From Acidobacteriota bacterium (GTDB lineage: Bacteria > Acidobacteriota > Terriglobia > Acidiferrales > UBA7541), in the NCBI GenBank assembly GCA_003224525.1, contig QHZB01000184.1, positions 1 to 57,961 of the forward strand: DNA of 57,961 nt, read 5' to 3'. A program made the position numbers and the translations under genes. Numbering within the stretch: the first letter of the stretch is position 1; each line of letters starts with the position of its first letter. Positions 1 through 9,921 of the stretch are shown in pieces. The notes below the pieces were generated by a model that worked only from the letters and a program-made list of their open reading frames with translations, was not told where the DNA came from and did not search any database.

Positions 1-76
1 CGCTGCAATCACCACCGAAATACATCTTGTTGGTCTGAGGCGAAGCCTCGCTAGAGATGAATTGCAAAGTTACCAT
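1..76 (-). CDS. Start of an unidentified gene, cut by the window edge
   Basis: An open frame begins at an ATG at position 76 and runs off the left edge, beginning MVTLQFISSEASPQTNKMY. It follows xylulokinase on the same strand after about 90 nt, so it could be the next gene of that operon. No strong ribosome binding site is visible upstream. Only about 25 codons are present, so no family can be named, and the frame could be chance. Confidence 0.35.
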   Translation of the reverse strand, partial: MVTLQFISSEASPQTNKMYFGGDCS

Positions 77-164
77 GACAGGCGGGCAAGTGACTTTTGA
101 CCAGTGACTGATGCCTGGTTCGAGAAACCCCTCCACCTGGATGGGCGACAGCCGCATCGCCAAC

Positions 165-1700
165 TTAGTGGGGAGTAAAAATCTCGCGAGTGGCGGGATA
201 GACGCGGCGGTAAGCGGAATAGCTGGTGTTGAGGGTGGCGACGGCTGCGGGTTGGGGATTGACGCGCGAGGCGACGCGAACGGTGGTGTGGCAGGCGGCG
301 TCGACGGAAGGCCACAGGCCGGCGCCAACGCCAGCAAGGATTGCCGCGCCGTAGGCGGCGCCTTCTTCGGCTTCGACGATCTCCACCGTGTGGCCATAGA
401 CGTCGGCCTGGATTTGGCGCCACAGGGGGGAGCGCGCGCCGCCGCCGCCGAGGCGGATGCTGGTGACGGGCACGTTCATTTCACGGAAGAGGGTGAAGGT
501 GTCGCGGAGACTGAAGGCCACGCCTTCGAGAATGGCGCGAACGGCGTGGGCGCGAGTGTGTGAGGCGGTCAGGCCAACGAGCGCGCCACGAGCGTTGGAA
601 TCCAGATGTGGGGTGCGCTCGCCCATCAGATAGGGTGTCCACAAGAGGCCGTCGGAACCGGCGGGGACTTTGGCGGCTTCGGCAGTGAGCTGGTCGTAGG
701 ATTCGCGGACGCCGCTCGAGTTTGTCGCAAGAGTGTCGCGGAACCAGCGCAGAGAGAGGCCGGCGGCTTGCGTGACGCCCATGACGTGCCAGCGTCCGGG
801 GATGGCGTGGCAGAAGGTGTGGACGCGGCCACGGGCATCGAGCGATGGACGATCGGTGGCCGCAAAAACCACGCCGGAGGTGCCAATGGTGGCGCTGACC
901 GTTCCAGCGGCGACGATGCCCATGCCAGTGGCGCCGGCGGCTTGGTCACCTGCACCCGCTACAACAGGAGTACCAGCGCGCAGTCCTGTTTCCGCAGCCC
1001 CTTTGCTGGAAACTTTCCCGCAGACACTCGGAGATTCGTGAAGAAAGGGCAGCAAGCGCTCGTCGATTTCGGCGGCCTGCAAGATCTCCTGCGACCAGCG
1101 GCGATGGGCTACGTCGAGAAGCAATGTGCCGGAAGCGTCGGTCATATCGGTGGCGCGTTCGCCGGTGAGGCGAAAGCGGACGTAGTCCTTGGGAAGCATT
1201 ACGGCGCGGACGCGCTTCCAGTTTTCGGGTTCGTTCTCACGGACCCAAAGAAGTTTTGTGAGCGTGAAATTCGCCAAAGCCGGATTGCAGGTTAGCTGGA
1301 TGAGCCGTTCCCGGCCGATTTTGGCGGTCAGATCACGGCATTGCTTTTCGGTGCGGACGTCGCACCAGATCAATGCGGGACGAACGACGCTTCCCTGCTC
1401 GTCCAGCATGACCGCGCCGTGCATCTGGCCGGAGAAGCCGACGCAGGCGATATCTTCGGCGCTAAGATTCGAATTCGCGATGGCCTTGCGAACCGCGATG
1501 CAGAAGGCACGCCACCAGTCTTCGGGGTGCTGCTCGGCCCAGCCGATCTGTGGCGAAGCGAAGGGCTGGTGCTCTTCGGTGGCAGAAGAGAGGACACGGC
1601 CGGAGCCATCGATGACGATGGCGCGCGCCCCTCCGGTACCAACGTCTATCCCAAGTACGAAGATGTGGCCTCCCTCGATTGCGGCCGCGGCCTGCGGCAA
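165..1700 (-). CDS. xylB: Xylulokinase (FGGY-family carbohydrate kinase)
   Basis: Phosphorylates D-xylulose to xylulose 5-phosphate in the cytosol, feeding the pentose phosphate route. The 511 residues match the usual length of about 500. The N-terminal actin-fold phosphate loop reads [10 protein letters not shown] (residues 18-27), and the SGQMHG signature typical of XylB follows near residue 90. A glycine-rich [16 protein letters not shown] segment in the second half is the ADP-binding region of FGGY kinases. The start is a TTG 15 nt after the phosphofructokinase stop, with no clear ribosome binding site, so the exact start is uncertain; translational coupling to the upstream gene is likely. 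Another FGGY sugar kinase is possible, but the QMHG motif favours xylulokinase. Confidence 0.9.
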   Translation of the reverse strand: MPQAAAAIEGGHIFVLGIDVGTGGARAIVIDGSGRVLSSATEEHQPFASPQIGWAEQHPEDWWRAFCIAVRKAIANSNLSAEDIACVGFSGQMHGAVMLDEQGSVVRPALIWCDVRTEKQCRDLTAKIGRERLIQLTCNPALANFTLTKLLWVRENEPENWKRVRAVMLPKDYVRFRLTGERATDMTDASGTLLLDVAHRRWSQEILQAAEIDERLLPFLHESPSVCGKVSSKGAAETGLRAGTPVVAGAGDQAAGATGMGIVAAGTVSATIGTSGVVFAATDRPSLDARGRVHTFCHAIPGRWHVMGVTQAAGLSLRWFRDTLATNSSGVRESYDQLTAEAAKVPAGSDGLLWTPYLMGERTPHLDSNARGALVGLTASHTRAHAVRAILEGVAFSLRDTFTLFREMNVPVTSIRLGGGGARSPLWRQIQADVYGHTVEIVEAEEGAAYGAAILAGVGAGLWPSVDAACHTTVRVASRVNPQPAAVATLNTSYSAYRRVYPATREIFTPH

Positions 1701-1715
1701 AGATCGGGAGAGAGA

Positions 1716-2924
1716 CTATCCCACTTCGTTGGTCATAAGGAAGAGGGGGCGCATTTCGAAGCTTGCGTATTGCGGGCGAAGGCGGTCGGTATTGTACTGT
1801 TCCTTGACGTTGACGACCTTTTTGGTGGCGGTGACGGTTTCGAGGGGAATGTTGTCATAGTGGCCGTTCTTGAGGACCACGAGACGGCCGCTGATGTTTT
1901 TCAGGAGGAGATCGAGAGCGAGATTGCCGTAGGCCATGGGAGCGATGGAGTCGATGGCATCGGGATCGCCGCAGCGGACAAGATAGCCGAGCTTCTGATT
2001 GATGACGTCGATTTTCTTGCCGTTGTTGAATTTAGCGGAAACGTCCTTAATTTTTTCGCCGACGATTTCGCCGATGCCGCCGAGCTTTTTGTGACCGTAG
2101 GCGTCGGTGGCTTCCCCTTCAAAAACCATTTCGCCGCCTTCGAATATGGCGCCTTCGGAGACGAGGACGATGGAGTAGCGGCTGGGATTTTTGCGGCGGT
2201 CGGCGACGAGCAACTCGGTGAGATGTTCGATATTGAATTTATATTCGGGAATGACGCAGCGATTGGCAGCGCCGGCCAAGGTGGGAAGCATGGCGGTGAA
2301 GCCGGCGTAGCGGCCGAAGACTTCGATGACCATGAAACGCTCGTGAGAGCCGGCGGAGGTGCGGAGGCTGTTGACCATCTGAATGGTGCGCGTGACGCAA
2401 GTGCTGAAGCCGATGCAGTAGTCTGTGCCGGGGACGTCGTTGTCCATGGTCTTGGGAATGCCGATGACTTTGAAGCCTGCTTTGTGGAGGCGGACGCCAT
2501 AGCTCAGCGTGTCGTCGCCGCCGATGGGGATGAGAGTGTCGACGCCGAGCCAGGCAAGATTCTTGAGGACTTCAGGGGTGAGATCGTTTTTCTCGCCAGT
2601 GAATTTGTCCTTAAGATGCGCAGGAACGCTGGACTTGGCGACGCGGCCAGGATTGGTGCGCGAAGAATGGAGAAAAGTGCCGCCGGTGCGGCCGGCGCGA
2701 TCGACGGTCTCTTCGTCGAGGAGGAAGAAATGGTCGGTGTTGTCATAATCCTTCTCGCGGACCATATCGACGAGTCCGGCCCAGCCATGGCGAATGCCGA
2801 TGACCTGATAGCCTTCGCGCAAGGCGCGAAGAGTGACGCCGCGAATGGCGGGGTTTAGACCTGGAACGTCGCCACCTCCGGTGAGGATCCCGATGACCCC
2901 TTTCTTGGTGATGACGCTAGCCAT
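1716..2924 (-). CDS. pfp: 6-phosphofructokinase, PPi-dependent type by motif
   Basis: Phosphorylates fructose 6-phosphate at C1 in glycolysis. The glycine loop [12 protein letters not shown] lies at the N-terminus, the catalytic segment reads PKTMDND, and the phosphate-donor site reads [11 protein letters not shown]-dependent enzymes normally have GGDGS there, while GGDD with PKT(I/M)DND is the known signature of pyrophosphate-dependent members; the PPi assignment follows from that family knowledge. The start at 2924 (ATG GCT AGC) gives about 402 residues. A TTG 33 nt upstream is possible but less likely. The gene precedes xylB by 15 nt on the same strand, so the two are probably co-transcribed. 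Confidence 0.9.
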   Translation of the reverse strand: MASVITKKGVIGILTGGGDVPGLNPAIRGVTLRALREGYQVIGIRHGWAGLVDMVREKDYDNTDHFFLLDEETVDRAGRTGGTFLHSSRTNPGRVAKSSVPAHLKDKFTGEKNDLTPEVLKNLAWLGVDTLIPIGGDDTLSYGVRLHKAGFKVIGIPKTMDNDVPGTDYCIGFSTCVTRTIQMVNSLRTSAGSHERFMVIEVFGRYAGFTAMLPTLAGAANRCVIPEYKFNIEHLTELLVADRRKNPSRYSIVLVSEGAIFEGGEMVFEGEATDAYGHKKLGGIGEIVGEKIKDVSAKFNNGKKIDVINQKLGYLVRCGDPDAIDSIAPMAYGNLALDLLLKNISGRLVVLKNGHYDNIPLETVTATKKVVNVKEQYNTDRLRPQYASFEMRPLFLMTNEVG

Positions 2925-3051
2925 AACCGTAGAATGGCCCTTTCGTGAAATGCACAAGACGAAATTATCACCTGTGGAGAGGTTTTTAGGAAGAGCGAAG
3001 CCGGAGATTTGTTTTTTGCAAGGATGAGCTGCAAAAATTTGGCGGCTGCAA

Positions 3052-3633
3052 CTAGGCTACTATCTTTGTGCCGAGGACCACGAGGAATTTGGCGAGCCAG
3101 GAGTTGAGCGCGGGCCAGGCTGGGCCGCTGACGAGGTTGCCGTCAGCGATTGCATCGGTCATGGGAAGATCGACGTACGTGCCTCCCGCGAGAGTAACAT
3201 CAGGGCCGGTGGCCGGATAGGCGCTGCACTTCTTTCCTTTAAGAACTCCAGCGGCGGCGAGAACTTGCGCGGCGTGGCAGATGGCGGCGATGGGCTTATT
3301 AGCCTTTGAGAAGTAGCGAACGATTTCGATGACGCGAGGATTCAGGCGAATGTATTCCGGCGCGCGGCCGCCGGGGACGATAAGGGCGTCGTAGTCTTCG
3401 GGCTTGATCTGGTCGAAGGTAGCGTTGAGAGCGAAATTGTGGCCGCGCTTCTCGGTGTAAGTCTGATCGCCTTCGAAATCGTGAATGGAGGTGGGGACAA
3501 AGTCGCCGGATTTCTTGCCGGGACAGACGGCATGGACAGTGTGGCCGACCATCAGCAGCGCCTGGAAGGGGACCATGACTTCGTAGTCTTCAACGTAGTC
3601 GCCGATAATCATTAGAATAGACTTCTTGGACAT
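3052..3633 (-). CDS. DJ-1/PfpI family protein
   Basis: A 193-residue single-domain protein of the class I glutamine-amidotransferase-like fold. The nucleophile elbow reads AAICHAAQVL, with Cys in the position used by PfpI-type proteases, glyoxalases and deglycases, and DALIVPGGRAPEY precedes it. The start codon has a good ribosome binding site (GGAGG about 6 nt upstream). It lies 127 nt upstream of the phosphofructokinase gene on the same strand and may share its transcript. Members act as proteases, glyoxalases or stress chaperones, and the sequence does not decide which. Confidence 0.88.
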   Translation of the reverse strand: MSKKSILMIIGDYVEDYEVMVPFQALLMVGHTVHAVCPGKKSGDFVPTSIHDFEGDQTYTEKRGHNFALNATFDQIKPEDYDALIVPGGRAPEYIRLNPRVIEIVRYFSKANKPIAAICHAAQVLAAAGVLKGKKCSAYPATGPDVTLAGGTYVDLPMTDAIADGNLVSGPAWPALNSWLAKFLVVLGTKIVA

Positions 3634-3730
3634 GTGCGGCCTCCGGAAGCGCAGTAGTGTAGCAACAAATAGGATGCGAAGTGAAAGCCCGGGCTACACC
3701 AATTTGGTGCTGTCCCCAACGGGCGGCTGC

Positions 3731-4873
3731 TTAGGGATGAACCACGGCCGGATTGCCAGGGCCTCCGACTTGCTGTAGACGCGGAATCCGTTGGTCGACG
3801 GAGGGAAGCACAGGGAAGGGGGCGTGCGGTTCCGTCTGATACCAATAGGCCACGGAATAGTAATTGTCCGAGCGGTGATTGGCGTGGCCATGTTCGATGG
3901 TGGCGCGCAGCGACTTTGTAAAAGGTATCGGCGAATCCAGGTGAAAGCGATAGACGGACGATTTGCCTCCGGCGCGTTCTTCACCGACAACCGGAGCGCC
4001 GTACAGCCGATAGAAAAAGGGATGGCCGCCAAAATCCCAAGCACCAAGGAAATAGTCCTCCGAACCAGTCCCGGCAATGGAGGGGTGCGCTTCACCGTCG
4101 ATGAAAAACATGTCGTCGCCTTCGCCCCACCAGCCGTCCTGATTCTGCAAGACGGACATGGTGACCCCCACGAAATGCCCGCGACCAGTAGCGTCCAGCC
4201 AGAGGTAATTTTCCTTGCCGTCAAGGTTCGTTTTCCGGTCAACCTTGGGATCACCATTGTTCTGCCAGTCGGAAGTCCAGCCGTTGTTCGGCTGGGCCTG
4301 GCGGAACTGTGCGTGAAAGTAGAGAGTCCCGCGCGGGAGAGGCTCGGAGTACGCGCGATAGTCGAGGTTGAAATAGAAGGCATCCACTTTTTGCTGGCCT
4401 TCGTTTGAAACGGTGATGCGCGCATGCTTTTGAAAGGGCATGAAGAAAAAGGAGTTTAAGGCTTTGTCGCTGCCGACGGAGAGAAGCTCGGATTCCCACC
4501 GATGATATTCGCCGAGGCCGAGGCCGAAAAAATCACCCAATGGAGTTTCGACGCTCGGCGTTGTTTCGTGGTCCCAATAGATTCGCAGCACGAGCTTCTT
4601 GAGGTGGTAGGCCTCGGGACTCGCTACGGTGATCCAGATATGTGTGAGCATGCCGGGGCCGTTCGCATCCACGAGTGTGAGAACGCCGCCAGGATCGACC
4701 TGGCGAAAATCCGCGTTTGCGCCGGAGGGGTCTGAGCTGGAAACACGCTTGAGGACATAATCCTGCTGCTGAGTGACGTCGATCTTTGGAGTCAGTTGTG
4801 TTTGTGCCAACAGCGGCTGGCTGAGGACCCAGCCAAACAGAGGAAAAAGGAATTTCAAACAGGCGCGCAGCAT
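3731..4873 (-). CDS. Secreted DUF2961 / GH172-like protein
   Basis: Probably an exported glycoside hydrolase-like protein of the DUF2961 family, whose characterised members (GH172) act on fructofuranose or arabinofuranose linkages. The chosen ATG at 4873 has an AAGGGGAG ribosome binding site and begins a signal peptide (MLRACLKFLFPLFGWVLSQP, then LLAQ). An upstream in-frame extension to 4966 lacks these and is rejected. Family-like features are GPGMLTHIWIT near the mature N-terminus, PLGDFFGLG, WWGEGDDMFFIDGE, and GTGSEDYFLGAW, which holds acidic residues typical of the family. The length of about 380 residues is normal. The exact substrate cannot be told. Confidence 0.82.
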   Translation of the reverse strand: MLRACLKFLFPLFGWVLSQPLLAQTQLTPKIDVTQQQDYVLKRVSSSDPSGANADFRQVDPGGVLTLVDANGPGMLTHIWITVASPEAYHLKKLVLRIYWDHETTPSVETPLGDFFGLGLGEYHRWESELLSVGSDKALNSFFFMPFQKHARITVSNEGQQKVDAFYFNLDYRAYSEPLPRGTLYFHAQFRQAQPNNGWTSDWQNNGDPKVDRKTNLDGKENYLWLDATGRGHFVGVTMSVLQNQDGWWGEGDDMFFIDGEAHPSIAGTGSEDYFLGAWDFGGHPFFYRLYGAPVVGEERAGGKSSVYRFHLDSPIPFTKSLRATIEHGHANHRSDNYYSVAYWYQTEPHAPFPVLPSVDQRIPRLQQVGGPGNPAVVHP

Positions 4874-4936
4874 CGACTCTCCCCTTCTTGTCAGGTTAAA
4901 CGAACGAAGGGGATTTTCCTCCGAAAGCACAAAGAA

Positions 4937-4989
4937 AGAAAGGGCGGACCGCCCCTTCGTTTGCACTCGGGGTAAAGTCCGCCCTTTCT
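4937..4989 (-). terminator. Hairpin terminator after the HAD gene
   Basis: Perfect 13-bp inverted repeat, AGAAAGGGCGGAC at 4937-4949 and its complement at 4977-4989. On the minus strand the second arm runs into a T-rich tract (TTTCTTTCTTTG). It sits just after the HAD gene stop at 5022 and before the GH172 start, so it probably ends the HAD transcript. The 27-nt loop is long for an intrinsic terminator. Confidence 0.55.
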
Positions 4990-5021
4990 GGCTCTACAGC
5001 GAAAGAGACAGGTAGAAGTGC

Positions 5022-5849
5022 TTATGGAGCGTTGAGCTGGGGCGCGGTGGTTATCGACATGGGCTCCGTGGAATCCTGAATGGTGAGCCGGTCGGTGCGC
5101 ATTTTGTCCCACTCGAGCAGCGTCAGGCCGTAAGAAGCGAACAGGCGGCGGATGCGCGCAGAGTCCCAGCGCAGAACTTTCTCGAGCACGGGGACGAGGA
5201 CGCTCATGGCGTTGTCGCTGAGAACGGTGCGCTTGGCGACGCGCGTGATGAACTTGGCTTCGGACACGGCGATGGTAAGGCCGTCGTACTGATTGACGTG
5301 CATCATAACCGGCAGATCGGAGCTGCCGTCGCCCATGTAGATGATGTGGTCGTGGCTGATGCCGAGCCTCGCGCGAAGCTCCTCTAGCACCGTGATTTTG
5401 CCCCAGCCGGCGGCGGCGCGAATGATGGAATCCACCTCGCCCGTCGCTTCGTTGTAACGGAAGCGGGTGCCGAAGATGTGATCCGGCGGAACGATGCCTT
5501 CGAGTGCCGACTGGATGATCTCCTGCGGCGCGGCGGAGATCACGTTGAAATGAAATTTGTGGCCTTCGGCGAGATTATCGAGCGCACGCGCGAAGAGCGC
5601 GACGTTGTGCTTAAGGCGGATGCGCTTCCCCGTTTCGACGAGGTGCTCGCGGCGGACCTTGCGGAAATCCGGATCGTGGAGAATGAGATAGCTGAGCTCC
5701 GCGCCTTGCTGGACGAGGTTCATCTCCGACAGGCCCTTGACCTTGTCGTCGAAGCCGTGAAAACCGATGAGCTCGCTAAGAACGACGCCCGAATCGTTAA
5801 AGCTGAGCGTCTGGTCAAAATCGCTGGCCAGTAGAAATTGTTTAGTCAT
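5022..5849 (-). CDS. HAD-superfamily phosphatase, PSP/MtnX-like
   Basis: A cytosolic phosphatase-type HAD protein of 275 residues. Motif I is DFDQT at residues 10-14, with the nucleophile Asp10 and the acid/base Asp12. The motif II Ser lies in FNVISAAP, and motif IV is [12 protein letters not shown]. This spacing is that of phosphoserine-phosphatase-like and MtnX-like enzymes. The ATG has an AAAGGAG ribosome binding site 9 nt upstream. It stands alone between a terminator hairpin downstream and an intergenic region upstream with a TATAAT box. The substrate is unknown. Confidence 0.8.
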   Translation of the reverse strand: MTKQFLLASDFDQTLSFNDSGVVLSELIGFHGFDDKVKGLSEMNLVQQGAELSYLILHDPDFRKVRREHLVETGKRIRLKHNVALFARALDNLAEGHKFHFNVISAAPQEIIQSALEGIVPPDHIFGTRFRYNEATGEVDSIIRAAAGWGKITVLEELRARLGISHDHIIYMGDGSSDLPVMMHVNQYDGLTIAVSEAKFITRVAKRTVLSDNAMSVLVPVLEKVLRWDSARIRRLFASYGLTLLEWDKMRTDRLTIQDSTEPMSITTAPQLNAP

Positions 5850-6141
5850 GTACTAGTACTCCTTTGCTGCTTTCTTGGTGGGCCCGCCCTGGGAAGCCTT
5901 CCGCACCATCGCTTGATACACCTTAACTGCGTTCCCCGAATGCTGCCCCACGAATTATTTTAATGGGTGCTATGCGTTAAAAATGTGAACGATTCATTAT
6001 ACCTTGATTAGATGCAAAGCGGCGATAAGAGGTTAAAAGGAAAGGAGATGACAATTCCAGATAGCAACAAAATCCAGCAAATTCAGTGCGCTGAAAGAGA
6101 TACCGGAGGCGAAGAAACAGAGAAACTGCCCTGACCTAGGC
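5850..6141. other. Intergenic region with possible promoter and small open frame
   Basis: AT-rich compared with its surroundings. A TATAAT is read on the minus strand at 5996-6001 and could be the -10 box for the HAD gene, but no good -35 was found. On the plus strand a 28-codon frame, ATG at 6048 to TGA at 6132-6134, is preceded by AAAGGAAAGGAG; its peptide starts MTIPDSNKIQQ. It converges on the cytochrome gene. Without conservation data it remains only a candidate. Confidence 0.3.
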
Positions 6142-9100
6142 CTAGGGGTGTGTCGGAGAGGAATCCGCAACCGAGTAGAGCTGGCCGTCACGCAGATAGA
6201 GGGATTGCGACTCAGCGCGGTTGAGCGGGCGGGCACCGCGGCGACCGAAGACGGCGAGTTGGTTGCCGGATTCATCGACGGCGCGATCTCGATCGATGCC
6301 CTTCGAGATGGCTAGCGCGGGACCGTGGGTGTGGGCGGTGGCGATGAGTTTAGGAGTGGGGCGCGGGCTGAAGCCGGAAAAATGAGCAGGGTCGTCCCAA
6401 GGAGACAGGATCTGAAGAACGCGGAGGCCGTTCTTGCCGTCGGCAACGAAGGCGAAGGCGCTGGCGGCGACCATGCCAATTTTCACATCGTTGACGTCGT
6501 TGAGCTGGCGCTCGGCGGTGAAAATTTGATCGAGTTTGGGCGCATCCGGTTTTTCGACATCGACGATCGCGAGGCCTTGCTTTCCTGCCGAGACGTAAGC
6601 GTAAGTGCGCGCAACGTAAACGTTGCGGGCATCTTCGAGGGGGATGAGAGCGCTGCTGATTGGTTTTGGTTGTGCCAGATCGGTGACGTCAAGAACCTTC
6701 AGGCCGTCACGATCGACGATGAACGCGTAGCGGAATTGCACGGCGATGCCGCGAGGATCGTTGAGAGCGGGCGCGCCGACGTTGGCGGTGACGCGCGGGG
6801 CGAGAGGATTGTCGAGATCGACCACCACGAGAGCTTTGTCGGTGAGGACGTAAGCGAAGGTGCCGGCGATGGCGATGCGGCGCGCTCCCGTCAGGACGCC
6901 CTTGGGATTGAAGGTGACGGCGCGCTTCAGGAAATTATTGGCGGGATTGCCGTCGAGGAGCGTGCCAATGCCGGGGCTTTTCGATCTCAGATTGGGATCG
7001 CCGATGATGACGAGGCCTTCTTCCTTGTCAGCGACGTAGAGGTAGCCGTAGAGCAGGTGAATGAGCTGCTCTTCGTTTTCGGGCAATTGCCGGCGCAGGG
7101 GATCAACAGCAAGCGTGGTGGGAGAAACAACGGCGAGAGCGTTCTTCGTGGGAACGAAAAAGCGCTGACCGATTGGCGAAACCGGCGCAGTGGTGACTTT
7201 CTCCGAGAAGCCTTTGTTGTCGATGTTGGCGATGTCATAGACGCGGAAGCCGCCAGGGCCGAGGGCGGCATAGGCGTATTCGCCGCGCGCCTGGATGTCG
7301 AGGACATTCCCGTGATGTTCTGCGGCGGCGCTGAGTTCGCGATGCTGGTCTAAGAAGTTTTTGTAATTGCCGGGATAGGCGATGCGCTGGAGATCGCTTC
7401 CATAGATGGCTTCGGGTTCGTCGTGCTCGGCAACGGCGATGGCTTCTAAGCCCTTCTTGCCGGTGGCGACGTACACGTAGCGGCCCATGAAATTCATGAA
7501 GTTGGTGCCTTGCAATAAGAGCTGGGCCATCCAGGCGTTGTTGTCGTTGTTTAGGGAGACGTGGCAATCGCTGCACTGCCTGGTTTCTTTGGCGCGCACC
7601 GTGTGCGGGACGAAGGTGGAGAAGGCCTGGCCGGAGAAACCGGGGGATGAAATCGTTTGCTGCGTGTAATAAAGCCAATCGCGGTTGGCGTTCTGCGAGC
7701 TGACCAGCACGGCGCAAGACGACCGCGCCGGGGCGATGCGATGGCCGGTGACGGTGCCGTCGACGCCGAGCATATAAATGTCATCGCGAAGAACCTGGAA
7801 GTTGTAGCTGGTGTAGTTCTTCGTGAGCAGGCCTTCGTTGTGCAGCATGGGCTTGCGAGCATTGGCGGTCATCTGCAGATGGCAGCCAAAGCAGGTGGGC
7901 GTCCAGGACGTGTGGCAGGAGTAGCAGGTCATGCTGGTGTTGGCGTGGGCGAGTGAGGTGTCGTCGCTCGGCATTTGCGAAGACACGACGCCATCTTTGT
8001 TCATGAGCTTCGCGCGAAAAGAATTTTCGCTGAAGTGCACATTGCCGGGGGTGATGGTGTCGATGGTCTGAACGATCTGCCACTCCTTGTTTTCTTCGGA
8101 CATGGATCGCTGAAGTAATTTTCCATCGCGCCATTCGAATCGACGCCGGCCCCCTGGCGTGCGGAGCGCATCGAGATGGCGGCCGCGGGGTTCGCCGGGT
8201 TGTTGTGAGTCGGGAGCCGCGGGACCTGACGTGATCAGCGTGGCCTTCTTGCGAATTGTCCCGTGGCAATCGATGCAGTCGATTTCGACGGCGGCGCGCG
8301 GCTCGCCGTAAATTTTTCCGTTGCCGTGATTGTCCTGAGCGAAGTGGCAATCGTTGCACTGCATGCCTTTTTCTAGATGGATGTCGGCGAGATGGACGGC
8401 TTTGCCGAAACGGTCGGGATCGTCGAAGGCGATCTGCTGGCCGTCTTTGTCGAGCCAATTCCCTTTGCGATCGTGATTGAACACGGCGCGGAAAATCCAG
8501 CCGTGGCCGTGAAAATCGGCGAACTGTGTGGCCTTCAATTGCTTGTTAAATTCGGGGCCGCCGACTTTTTCCAGAAATTTTTCGCCGTTCCAGAGGCCGC
8601 GAACAGCAGCGCCTTCCGGATTGTGTTCGAATGATTGATGGCGCTGCTCCTCCGTCGGATGGCGCTGCTCTTTCGGATACATCTTGTCGCCATCGATTTC
8701 GTTGTCCCACCAGGTAAGGCCGAAATAAGTGGTGACCATGTTGGTGCCCGGATGGATGTGGCAGATCATGCACTGGCTCGACGGGATGGAGCGCGTGAAA
8801 ACGTGTTTGATGGGATGGCCGGGCTCATTCTTCGGAATCGTCGTATCGGAAGAGGCGCTGAAGCCAGAGTGGCCGAATTGCGCGTATACCCCCGAGTGTA
8901 ACGGGTCGCGGTCATTGGCATAAATGACATGACAAGCGGTGCAGCCGCTGGCGCGATAGTCGCCGGGATGATCGTTCGTGCCGGGAAGCGACATGACGGG
9001 ATCGAGCAAGCGCGTTTTCTGGAGACCGAGAAAAACGGGATCGGTGCGAAGTTCGGTGCCGAAACCGCGTTCGCTGAGTTTGTCGTCAGGCTTGCCGGGG

Positions 9101-9918
9101 TCCTCTTCGCGATCGGGATTGCCGATTTCCGCTTTCTTGTGGCCGCCGCGTTCGAAAACGCGCAGGACATTGCCGGGCTGGGAAGTTTCCCAGCGGAAGA
9201 GAGGATCGAGTTCGGGAATCACGCCCTTAGAGCGGATTTCTTCGGGCGTGGGCTTGGGAGAAGTCTTGATCGATTGCGGTTTGCCGTGACGATCGTAGCT
9301 CTCGCCGAAGCGCGTGTTTTTTGCGGGATAGCCGCCGTTGTTGTACAGCGCAGCGCCCCAGAGCATTCCAGCGTGGGTCATCATGCTGGTGGAGACGGCG
9401 CGGGTTTCGGCCGCGTGACAGCCTGACGCACCGCAGGTTTCGGGTGCGACGCGAAGATCGCCGGGATTCACGAACTTGATGTACTCGGCGGATTCCGCAA
9501 GCCACTTCGTGTAGGTGCGCTCGGGAAGCGCGGAGCGCTTTTTGAACGAAGGATCGCGGGGATGGACGTGGGCTTTTTCCTTGGCGGAATTGTATTCGGG
9601 AGAATTCGGCGCTGTGCTGGATGCGACCGAGACCGAGGAGTTGCCGCCATGGCAATCCGTGCATCCGAGATGCACGGTCTTCGTGGGGTGCATGGTGGGT
9701 TCGTCGGTCGAGGTGTGGCAGGAGATGCAGCCGGAGGATTTGCGATCGCCTTCTTCCTGTGATTGGCCGCGGAACGGGCCGGCCTCTTGCGGGGCGCGTG
9801 GAGGAGGGTTTGAGCTTGCATGAAGAGCCAAGAAAAAAGATACCGCGGCGACGCAGAGAACGCCGTGAGTTCGCAGAGAGAAAGGAGCGGGTTGGCGTTC
9901 ACTGTTCATGATCGGCAC
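6142..9918 (-). CDS. Large exported multiheme c-type cytochrome with LVIVD beta-propeller
   Basis: A 1258-residue exported protein with two parts. Residues 60-790 carry nine CXXCH haem-attachment motifs (cysteines at about 64, 86, 326, 383, 521, 548, 665, 676 and 782) plus one CX4CH (CGASGCH, 162-168), so up to ten c-type haems. Residues 810-1170 hold seven repeats of the form YAYVxxGxxGLxIVD (near 814, 881, 969, 1021, 1063, 1106 and 1155), as in LVIVD propellers, enough for one seven-bladed propeller. A hydrophobic signal segment covers about residues 19-35. The start is GTG at 9918 or ATG at 9909, following the barrel gene stop by 4 or 13 nt, so the two are one operon. The role is inferred: extracytoplasmic electron transfer or haem-based redox chemistry. 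No known enzyme match is claimed. Confidence 0.85.
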   Translation of the reverse strand: MPIMNSERQPAPFSLRTHGVLCVAAVSFFLALHASSNPPPRAPQEAGPFRGQSQEEGDRKSSGCISCHTSTDEPTMHPTKTVHLGCTDCHGGNSSVSVASSTAPNSPEYNSAKEKAHVHPRDPSFKKRSALPERTYTKWLAESAEYIKFVNPGDLRVAPETCGASGCHAAETRAVSTSMMTHAGMLWGAALYNNGGYPAKNTRFGESYDRHGKPQSIKTSPKPTPEEIRSKGVIPELDPLFRWETSQPGNVLRVFERGGHKKAEIGNPDREEDPGKPDDKLSERGFGTELRTDPVFLGLQKTRLLDPVMSLPGTNDHPGDYRASGCTACHVIYANDRDPLHSGVYAQFGHSGFSASSDTTIPKNEPGHPIKHVFTRSIPSSQCMICHIHPGTNMVTTYFGLTWWDNEIDGDKMYPKEQRHPTEEQRHQSFEHNPEGAAVRGLWNGEKFLEKVGGPEFNKQLKATQFADFHGHGWIFRAVFNHDRKGNWLDKDGQQIAFDDPDRFGKAVHLADIHLEKGMQCNDCHFAQDNHGNGKIYGEPRAAVEIDCIDCHGTIRKKATLITSGPAAPDSQQPGEPRGRHLDALRTPGGRRRFEWRDGKLLQRSMSEENKEWQIVQTIDTITPGNVHFSENSFRAKLMNKDGVVSSQMPSDDTSLAHANTSMTCYSCHTSWTPTCFGCHLQMTANARKPMLHNEGLLTKNYTSYNFQVLRDDIYMLGVDGTVTGHRIAPARSSCAVLVSSQNANRDWLYYTQQTISSPGFSGQAFSTFVPHTVRAKETRQCSDCHVSLNNDNNAWMAQLLLQGTNFMNFMGRYVYVATGKKGLEAIAVAEHDEPEAIYGSDLQRIAYPGNYKNFLDQHRELSAAAEHHGNVLDIQARGEYAYAALGPGGFRVYDIANIDNKGFSEKVTTAPVSPIGQRFFVPTKNALAVVSPTTLAVDPLRRQLPENEEQLIHLLYGYLYVADKEEGLVIIGDPNLRSKSPGIGTLLDGNPANNFLKRAVTFNPKGVLTGARRIAIAGTFAYVLTDKALVVVDLDNPLAPRVTANVGAPALNDPRGIAVQFRYAFIVDRDGLKVLDVTDLAQPKPISSALIPLEDARNVYVARTYAYVSAGKQGLAIVDVEKPDAPKLDQIFTAERQLNDVNDVKIGMVAASAFAFVADGKNGLRVLQILSPWDDPAHFSGFSPRPTPKLIATAHTHGPALAISKGIDRDRAVDESGNQLAVFGRRGARPLNRAESQSLYLRDGQLYSVADSSPTHP

Positions 9919-9921
9919 ATT

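Noticed and set aside
1341-2858. 505-codon plus-strand frame across the xylulokinase/phosphofructokinase region
   Set aside because: It is antisense to two clearly conserved genes, is rich in Gly/Ala/Asp/Val as expected from a GC-rich complement, and has no family motif.
6135-6146. Palindrome CCTAGGCCTAGG at the cytochrome stop codon
   Set aside because: A tandem of a 6-base palindrome overlapping a stop codon; no loop, no T-tract and no second copy, so no function is claimed.
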